Source of the DNA: Selaginella moellendorffii
Taxonomy: Eukaryota; Streptophyta; Lycopodiopsida; Selaginellales; Selaginellaceae
NCBI RefSeq assembly: GCF_000143415.4
Contig: NW_003314286.1
Coordinates: 1,427,129 to 1,491,128, forward strand
Length of the DNA: 64,000 nucleotides
Direction: 5' to 3'
Below, piece by piece: positions 56,283-64,000 of this stretch. How positions within the stretch are numbered: the stretch's first letter is position 1; each line of letters begins with the position of its first letter. Under the pieces are notes generated by a model. It was not told the origin of the DNA. It was given only the letters and a program-made list of their open reading frames with translations, and ran no database searches. Position numbers and translations under genes: made by a program.

Positions 56283-56401
56283 TCCACGTGGAGAGACACG
56301 AGTCTTCACCGGTTCACCATGTCACACATATGTACATTTTCCATTCCATATATGCTATGACGGATCTTGAGCACCATCACACGGTTTCACCTTTCGTTAG
56401 A
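56252..56401 (+). repeat. 3' LTR
   Basis: 150 bp, identical to the 5' LTR over its whole length; preceded by the purine-rich gtgggag. The gag-pol stop codon (56280-56282) lies within it. Confidence 0.95.
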
Positions 56402-56610
56402 ATGCACGCATCCAGTTACCCGCACTTGAATGCGGGGAGTGCTCTTTGTGTGGTGAAAAGTCTTTGTGTTGCAAACAGGGCGTTGCACGGCGTGAAGAAA
56501 AGTCTTTGTCTAAACCCAGCACGCGAAAAAGAAATATTAGAAAAGCAAGGAAAGACTGCATTTGCATGCCTTGAGTTTTCTTTCTCGAGCAAAGTCGCAA
56601 GTCCCCCTCC

Positions 56611-58348
56611 ATGAAGAACTCTTTGGTATTCTTGTTGATCGTGATGGCACAATCTTTGCTGCAGGTGGAATCCAACTGTCAGGTAGTCCAACAAAGAGCA
56701 AAACAAAGGAAAGTAAGCTTGCCTTGACATTTTTTTCCAGACGGGCGAATGGATCAGCCACGGAGGAGATCTCAAGAATCGTCGCTTTGCAGAAGATGAG
56801 CACTTGATCAGCGTCTGGAGCGCGCCTCACTTAAGCGAAAAGTGGAGCTTTGACGCCGGCGCGGACATTTCGGCCACGCCGGCGATTTACGACTGTGTTG
56901 TCTACTTCCCATCGTGGAACGGGCTTGTCTTCGCAGTTACCATCCACGGAGAACTTCTCTGGCGCGTCAACTTGACAAAAATCACGGGAGTTGCCACTTT
57001 GTCACGGACGACACCGGCTGTGACCGAAGAGTTCTTGCTGTATGGTTTGCTCGGTCCCGCTAGAGTTGTTGCTTTACACCGTAAGAGTGGAAGAATGGTG
57101 TGGATGTCAGAAGATCTGGATGAAACGCCCCTGGCAAGGATCACCATGTCAGGAACAGCATACGACGGGTAAGAAAACTTCCTTTCTTTTCTTTTTTTCT
57201 TTTCTTTTTTTCTGCTCTGGAGCACCTATCATTTTGGCAGAGCTTTCTACGTTGGTATATCTTCGCTCCAAGAGCTTGTGGAGGCAGCCTGTTGCACATT
57301 CCAAGGAAGCTTTCAGAAACTCGACCTCAAAACTGGAAAACGAATATGGAGAACTTCCATGGTTCCTGAAAACTCCAGTTTCTACGGTGTTACAGTATGG
57401 GGAAGCAGTCCTTCCATCGATCCCAAGCGAGGACTCGCCTTCATTGGCACTGGAAACCTCTACCAGATCCCGAGCGACGTCCAGGACTGCCTCAACAGAA
57501 ACGCCAACTCGAGCGACTGCTATCCTCGCGGCGTCTGTGATGACGCCGTTGTAGCCGTGAACATGGCCGACGGTGAGATACGCTGGTGTAACAGGCTCGG
57601 AGGAAACGACGTATGGAGGCTTGCTTGTGACACAAATCCACCACCAGCAAACTGTCCACCTGAGCCTGGGCCGGACTACGACTTTGGAGAGTCGCCGATG
57701 CTCCTCACGATCCCAAGCCGTTTCTCCAAGAACAAGTTCCAAGATATTCTCGTCACCGGTCAGAAGAGCGGCATTGTTTGGGCTCACGATCGAGACGACG
57801 GCAGCCTTGTCTGGGAAACGGTAACTCGAGCTCCTGTTGATATCTAGCTTGTCCTTCCTGGTCACCTTTTGTTTTCCTCCTGTTTTGTGAAGACTGCCGG
57901 ACCTGGTGGCTCTGTAGGTGGAGCGATCTGGGGAGCCGCCACTGACAACCATCGAGTATACACCAACATCGCAAACTCTGACCGTGCTACGTTCCACCTC
58001 GTTCCTTCCGGAGAAAGCACCACCGCTGGTGGCTGGGTGGCCATGGACGCCGCTACTGGAAGAATAGAATGGTCAACTGCGAATCCACACGGTGCGCGAG
58101 CTTACGGGCCTGTGACTGTCGCCAACGGTGTGGTCTTCTGCGGATCATTCGACAAGGATGGTCATGTTCTCGCACTGGACGCAGAGAGTGGACGTATACT
58201 GTGGGAACGTACCACTGGTTCGACGGTCTACGGAGGACCCTCAGTCGGGCACGGGTGTTGGTTTATTGGAACGGGATACTCACGGGCTCCACTGGCTCCT
58301 GCGCTTGGAGGAACTCCCGGCTCCGAATTATATGCCTTCTGTGTATGA
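56611..58348 (+). CDS. PQQ-propeller dehydrogenase-like (polyvinyl-alcohol-dehydrogenase-like) secreted protein
   Basis: Four exons: 56611-56682, 56741-57168, 57241-57820, 57893-58348; 511 aa. A signal peptide (SLVFLLIVMAQSLLQ) precedes a quinoprotein-type beta-propeller. Blade motifs recur as SGRMVWMS, TGKRIWRT, DGEIRWCN, DGSLVWET, TGRIEWST and SGRILWER. GTGNLYQIP and CYPRGVCDDAVVAVN, with Cys pairs, match plant proteins annotated as polyvinylalcohol dehydrogenase-like. Whether it binds PQQ or oxidises an alcohol is unknown. An inverted, broken copy lies at 60296-62010. Exon 1 is a clean signal-peptide exon. Confidence 0.9.
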
Positions 58349-58499
58349 CATGATCAAGGCAGCACTAGATAGACGCACGTAATAACGTTCTCACAGTGTT
58401 CATAGCCGAAGTAGATGCTGTACCTGGAAGGTAGACCTCTTACATCTTGTGCAGCTTAAATCTTATACGACTAGAAAAGTTGACTGGGACTTCTTGCAA
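58349..58499. other. 3' flank of dehydrogenase-like gene
   Basis: Short interval duplicated in diverged form near 60130-60290; contains no gene. Confidence 0.4.
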
Positions 58500-58675
58500 A
58501 AACCTTCTTGCCGTCCTCCATGGATTCGAGAATCTGAGAATGTTAAAGTTAGAGCCACTCACAAGAGCTTAGAAGCACGTTTTGCGAAGTTTCGATGAAA
58601 CTTCTCTACAATGTCCAGCAGAATGTCCCCTTAAATGTCGAGGCAATTTTCTTTCTCCGTCGGGCAAAGAACTTT
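58500..58675 (-). pseudogene. Inverted DENR fragment (exons 6 and 7)
   Basis: The reverse complement matches the end of DENR: exon 6 (gacggagaaag, gacattgtaga) at about 58605-58675, intron 6, and exon 7 (gaggacggcaagaaggttt) at about 58500-58530, with many changes. Confidence 0.8.
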
Positions 58676-58829
58676 GAGTCTGCTGTAGCTGTAATCCTGG
58701 TAGGAAACATGACTAGATATTTAAACCTATCAGCGGATTGTTAACAAACTTATTGATATCTTCTGTAAATTTACATGTGACTTCTTTGAGGAGGAGCAAA
58801 CATTCGTTTTTCTTTTTGTTTTTCTCATA

Positions 58830-58920
58830 ATAGGAGGAAAAATCAAGGGAGTTCTAAGTTATTTGAGACGATGAAACTGAGAGACGAAAATGTGTGACAA
58901 CTATCAAAGAGCTCGATTCT
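58830..58920 (+). pseudogene. DENR fragment (exons 3 and 4)
   Basis: Matches DENR around 59567-59725 (ggaggaaaaatcaag, gagacgatgaaact, tgtgtgacaactatcaaag, gctcga) with deletions; same orientation as the intact gene. Confidence 0.75.
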
Positions 58921-59159
58921 GAAAGCTGTGCAGCAGGATCTTGTAGAAGCCTAGGAACTAACATTGAGAAAGCCAAAAAATCGATACTTATATTTCGTTT
59001 TTTCCTAAGGAATTGACCTAAAAGCTCTCTATTTATTTATCTCAGAAGAAATACTTCATGAACGTATTTCATTTAAATTAGCATAATATTTTATGCATTT
59101 CTTGTTTGATTGTTTTTTTTTTGTTTTTAGGGTTCTTCGTTGGGGGTAGAGGGCGTGCC

Positions 59160-60094
59160 ATGGGCGACAAGGTCCAGGTTTTGTACTGCGCAGGTGATTT
59201 GTATGGTTTTTCTTTGCCGGATCATGCTAACTGTCCGACTCTAGTGTGTAGTTTGCCTCCTGAGTATTGCGAATTTGGACCGGACTTTGAGAAGTGCAAG
59301 CCCTGGCTCCTAGAGAATGTGCCTGACTTGTATCCGGAGCTTGCAAGAGGTACCTCGATTGATCGTCGTTAGTGTTGTGATTTTACCTTCTTTTTCTTCT
59401 TCACAGAGAGAGCTGAGCAGCAACTACAAGGATTAACTGTGAGCAATGAAAAGGGAGATAGCTCAAAGACACAAGGTACGTATGAGAGAGAGAGAGACGA
59501 GTAAATGTTCTTTTCTCTCTTTTTGTTTTATGTCATTTGTAGAAGAGGATGTGAAGAGATTACCCGGAGGAAAAATCAAGAAGAAGGTAACGAGTTGGCA
59601 GTTCCATGAGACGATGAAACTTACGCTCTGCATTTCCAGGAAAAGCCCGCGGTTGTGGTCGAGAGAGTGACGAGAAACAAAAGGAAATGTGTGACAACTA
59701 TCAAAGGGCTCGACATGTTTGGTAACAGGATTTGCTGCTTGCTTCGTCTACTGCATCTAGAAGAGCTTTTTGAATGTCTGAAGGTGTCAAGCTGGGGGAG
59801 GCATCGAAGAAACTCGGGAAGAAATTCGCAAGTGGTGCGTCTGTGGTGAAGGTGAGTGGGATTCTCACGCATGCTCTTTCTCGCGTGACTCAAAAGTTCT
59901 TTTCAGGGCCCGACGGAGAAAGAACAAATCGACGTTCAAGGGGATATTCTGCTGGACATTGTAGACTTTATCACAGATACGTGGCAAAACGTGAGTTCTT
60001 CTAGGCTCTTGTGCGTGCTCTAACTTAACATTCTCAGATTCCTGAATCGGCTATCTTCTTCATGGAGGACGGCAAGAAGGTTTCCGCAGGCTAG
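59160..60094 (+). CDS. DENR: Density-regulated protein DENR (Tma22), translation reinitiation/recycling factor
   Basis: Seven exons: 59160-59349, 59407-59475, 59543-59586, 59640-59721, 59784-59851, 59907-59990, 60038-60094; 197 aa. It partners MCT-1 to release deacylated tRNA from 40S subunits and allow reinitiation. N-terminal Cys-rich region (YCAGDLYGFSLPDHANC, PPEYCEF, CKPWL) and a C-terminal SUI1 domain (RNKRKCVTTIKGLDMFG, KKLGKKFASGASVVKGPT, QIDVQGDI, FFMEDGKKV). The intron before GVKLGEA uses the acceptor at 59783, after a decoy ctag; only this choice keeps the family sequence. It lies at the centre of the palindrome. Confidence 0.95.
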
Positions 60095-60295
60095 CGTTTG
60101 TGTGTACTATGTGTTGGCCAGGCTAGCAATACAATGGGCTCAGAAGTCTTTTCTAGGTGTATAACAGGTTTAAGCTGTACAAGATGGAAGAGCGTGAGCT
60201 CCAACTTACAGGTACACCATCTAGAATATTGACTTCGGTTAGGAACACTGGGAGAAACTTGTTGCGTGCGTCTTTCTAATGCTGCCTTGATAATG

Positions 60296-62010
60296 TCATA
60301 CACAGAAGGCATATAATTCGGATCCGGGAGTTCCTCCAAGCGCAGCACCCAGTGGATCCCGTGAGTATCCCGTTCCAACAAACCAACACTCGTGCCCGAC
60401 TGAGAGCCTTCCATAGACCGTCGAACCAGTGGTACGTTCCCACAGTATACGTCCACTCTCTGCGTCTAGTGCGAGAACATGACCATCCTTGTCGAATGAT
60501 CCGCAGAAGACCACACCGTTGGCGACAGTCACAGGCTCGTATGCTCGCGCACTGTGTGGATTCGCAGTGGACCATTCTATTCTTCCAGTAGCGGCATCCA
60601 TGGCCACCCAGCCACCAGCAGTGGTGCTTCCTCCGGAAGGAACGAGCTGGAACGTAGCACGGTCAGAGTTTGCGATGTTGGTGTACACTCGATGGTTGTC
60701 AGTGGCGGCTCCCCAGATCGCTCCACCTACAAAGCCACCAGGTCCGGCAGTCTTCACAAAACAGGAGGAAAACCAAAGGTGACCAGGAAGGACAAGCTAG
60801 ATATCAACAGGAGCTCGAGTTACCTTTTCCCAGGCAAGGCTGCCGTCGTCTCGATCGTGAGCCCAAACAATGCCGCTCTTCTGACCGGTGACGAGAATAT
60901 CTTGGAACTTGTTCTTGGAGAAACGGCTTGGGATCGTGAGGAGCATCGGTGACTCTCCCAGGTCGTAGTCCGGCCCAGGCTCAGGTGGACAGTTTGCTGG
61001 TGGTGGATTTGTGTCACAAGCAAGCCTCCATACGTCGTTTCCTCCGAGCCTGTTACACCAGCGTATCTCACCGTCGGGCATGTTCACGGCTACAACGGCG
61101 TCGTCACAGACGCCGCGAGGATAGCAGTCGCTCGAGTTGGCGTTTCTGTTGAGGCAGTCCTGGACGTCGCTCGGGATCTGGTAGAGGTTTCCAGTGCCAA
61201 TGAAGGCGAGTCCTCGCTTGGGATCGATGGAAGGACTGCTTCCCCAAACTGTAACGCCGTAGAACCGGAATTTTCAGGAGCCATGTAAGTTTAAGTTCTC
61301 CATATTCGTTTTCCAGTTTTCGAGTTTCTGAAAGCTTCCTTGGAATGTGCAACAGGCTGCCTTTACAAGCTCTTGGAGCGAAGACATACCAACGTAGAAA
61401 GCTCTGCCAGTATGATAGGTTCTCAAGAGCAGAAAAAAAGAAAAGAAAAGAAGTTTGCTTACCCGTCGTATGTTGTTCCTGACATGGTGATCCTTGCCAG
61501 GGGCGTTTCATCCAGATCTTCTGACATCCACACCATTCTTCCATTCTTACGGTGTAAAGCAACACCTCTAGCGGGACCGAGCAAACCATACAGCAAGAGC
61601 TCTTCGGTCACAGCCGGTATCGTCCGCGACAAAGTGGCAACTCCCGTGATTTCTGTCAAGTTCGTGCTCCAGAGAAGTTCTCCGTGGATGGTAACTGCGA
61701 AGACAAGCCCGTTCCACGATGGGAAGTAGACAACACAGTCGTAAATCGCCGGTGTGGCCGAAATGTCCGCGCCGGCGTCAAAGCTCCACTTTTCTCTTAA
61801 GTGAGGCGCCCTCCAGACGCTGATCAAGTGCTCATCTTCTGCAAAGCGACGATTCTTGAGATCTCCTCCGTGGCTGATCCATTCGCCCGTCTGGAAAAAA
61901 AATGTCAAGGCAAGCTTATTTTCCTTTGTTTGGACTACCTGACAGTTGGATTCCACCTGCAGCAAAGATTGTGCCAGCACGATCAACATGAATACGAAAG
62001 AGTTCTTCTT
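60296..62010 (-). pseudogene. Broken inverted copy of the PQQ-propeller dehydrogenase-like gene
   Basis: Four exon equivalents on the minus strand: 62010-61939, exon 2, 61403-60824, 60751-60296. The start codon has become AAG (62010-62008); the next in-frame ATG is at 61989, leaving a shorter signal peptide. In exon 3, a 5-base loss, 6-base gain and 1-base loss sum to zero, but the shifted stretch contains a TGA, so the protein would stop after about 200 residues. The last exon is intact. Splice sites are kept. Called a pseudogene unless splicing skips the shifted stretch. Confidence 0.85.
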
Positions 62011-62220
62011 GGAGGGGGATTTGCGACTTTGCTCGAGAAAGAAAACTCAAGGCATGCAAATGCAGTCTTTCTTTGCTTTTCTAAGATTTCATTTTCGCGT
62101 GCTGGGTTTAGACAAAGACTTTTCTTCATGCCGTGCAACACCCTGTTTGCAACACAAAGACTTTTCACCACACAAAGAGCACTCCCCGCATTCAAGTGCG
62201 GGTAACTGGATGCGTGCATT

Positions 62221-62551
62221 GTTGGTAGGCAAGGGGCTTGTCCTCTTCCTTGCTATCATAGATTGGCATCACTCCCATGTCAACGAGACCACCATCTTGA
62301 GCATGGTTCCAGCCTCGGTCGTCCTCTTGTACTGCAAGCTTCTAGGAGGCGGAAGTCTCAAGCCCGCGACACGCTTGCTGGAGATTCCATGACGAAATCG
62401 TTTTTCTTTTTGTGCACTGCCACCTTATGGTGATTCAACAACTATCTCTACTTACGCCGTTTGAAAGCGGGCCAAGGATTTGCAAGATGCTAAAGTTTGA
62501 TTGATTTGTTTGAGAAGAACCATTGACCAGTTTTCATCCACTTGCCAGGAG
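62221..62551. other. Upstream flank of broken dehydrogenase copy
   Basis: Mirror of 51577-51844 with a 65-base insertion or retained segment. No gene seen. Confidence 0.6.
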
Positions 62552-62555
62552 GTTC

Positions 62556-62791
62556 GAATACCGTGGTACGCATGGGACTTCAACAAGCAGGTTCTTGTTC
62601 TTCGATAGTTTAGATAGCATCCCAACGGCGAATCTCCGACACAGGTTGGAGGCTGGACACAAGTCTACAAGGGAATGACATTTACCACAGTCAGAGGCGC
62701 TGGACACATGGTGCCTGCCACAAAGCCGCAACAGGCACTTCAAGTTTTCAAGAGCTTCTTGGCAAGAGAAGCGTTGCCCAGCTTCCCATGA
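62556..62791 (+). pseudogene. SCPL 2 3' fragment
   Basis: Copy of the end of SCPL 2 exon 9 (WYAWDFNKQ), intron 9, and the last exon (RGAGHMVP to LPSFP and stop at 62789-62791). All upstream exons are absent because of the arm deletion. Confidence 0.9.
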
Positions 62792-63038
62792 ACAATAGGA
62801 AAGAGAGAAAGAAAACAAACACAAACGTAGCTACGCGTTCAAGGTTCGTGAAAACTATTCGTTCTAATCAGCTTGTCTTTGGAGTTTTCACTTTGGCGTA
62901 ACAGGGACGGCTGGTGGTCAGCTGATGGAGTTTTCGGAGTGGTCCATTTCCACGTACAAGATATGATAATTTCGAAATTCTATTATTGTTGCCACTGGAG
63001 ATATTTATATCTCGCATTTTCTGCGAGTTTCGACACCG

Positions 63039-64000
<962 letters not shown>

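Larger units (their letters stand above)
51850..56401 (+). mobile_element. Full-length Ty1/Copia LTR retrotransposon
   Basis: 4552 bp: 150-bp LTRs (51850-51999, 56252-56401) identical to each other, a primer-binding site tggtatcggagc (52000-52011, initiator tRNA-Met type), a single gag-pol frame, and a 5-bp target duplication. Everything needed for an autonomous element appears present, and the identical LTRs indicate a recent insertion. LTR ends are TG...GA rather than TG...CA. Confidence 0.97.
51577..58400. repeat. Left inner arm of large inverted duplication
   Basis: Apart from the Copia element at 51850-56401, this segment is matched in reverse complement by about 60240-62552, including the whole dehydrogenase-like gene and its upstream region. 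The right arm carries 65 extra bases at about 62240-62305. Confidence 0.92.
60240..62551. repeat. Right inner arm of large inverted duplication
   Basis: Reverse-complement counterpart of 51577-58400 without the Copia element. Position pairs such as 56402 and 62219, or 58348 and 60296, sum to about 118,620-118,644, placing the palindrome centre near 59.3 kb. Confidence 0.92.

Overview
This window reads as nuclear DNA of a land plant with a very compact genome. It has two plant-type nuclear tRNA-Ala genes, a plastid-targeted Rieske protein (PetC), peroxisomal thiolase and Lon protease of plant type, many serine carboxypeptidase-like, PPR and U-box genes, and an LTR-Copia element. Introns that I could place by GT/GC-AG rules and family alignment are nearly all 45-80 nt long and genes sit 50-500 bp apart. 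That fits a lycophyte such as Selaginella best, but the species is inference.

Layout. 0-4.9 kb: a decayed Ty3/gypsy element, AT-rich non-coding DNA and several short tandem or inverted repeats. 5-15.2 kb: an enoyl-reductase-like MDR gene, a caffeoyl-CoA O-methyltransferase converging on it, a cytochrome P450, a tandem pair of aldo-keto reductases flanked by two tRNA-Ala genes in opposite orientation, a small ORF with a TATA box, and PETC. 15.3-19.4 kb: 3-ketoacyl-CoA thiolase (minus) and a GDSL lipase (plus), divergent. 19.4-32.8 kb: a duplication field with three more intact MDR genes, fragments of MDR, GDSL, U-box and PPR genes, a foldback MITE-like element and one intact U-box/ARM E3 ligase gene. 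32.9-48.1 kb: an intact PPR gene, peroxisomal LON2, two carboxypeptidase genes, a 3.7-kb stretch with no recognised gene, and a GT47 glycosyltransferase. 48.2-49.3 kb: a U3 snoRNA gene with a plant Pol III-type promoter and a four-exon gene for mitochondrial ribosomal protein bL34. 49.3-51.6 kb: unassigned. 51.6-64 kb: one half of a large imperfect palindrome carrying a full-length Copia element, a PQQ-propeller dehydrogenase-like gene, DENR, a broken inverted copy of the dehydrogenase gene, and an inverted copy of the carboxypeptidase region running off the window end.

The genes do not form a pathway. Several are metabolic (P450, CCoAOMT, AKR, MDR), and thiolase and LON2 both carry peroxisomal targeting signals. 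The unifying theme is gene-scale duplication and decay: tandem copies, a duplicated head-to-head U-box/PPR pair that lost opposite members, and an inverted duplication whose two arms allow the order of events to be read (duplication first, Copia insertion later, plus an 11-kb deletion in one arm).
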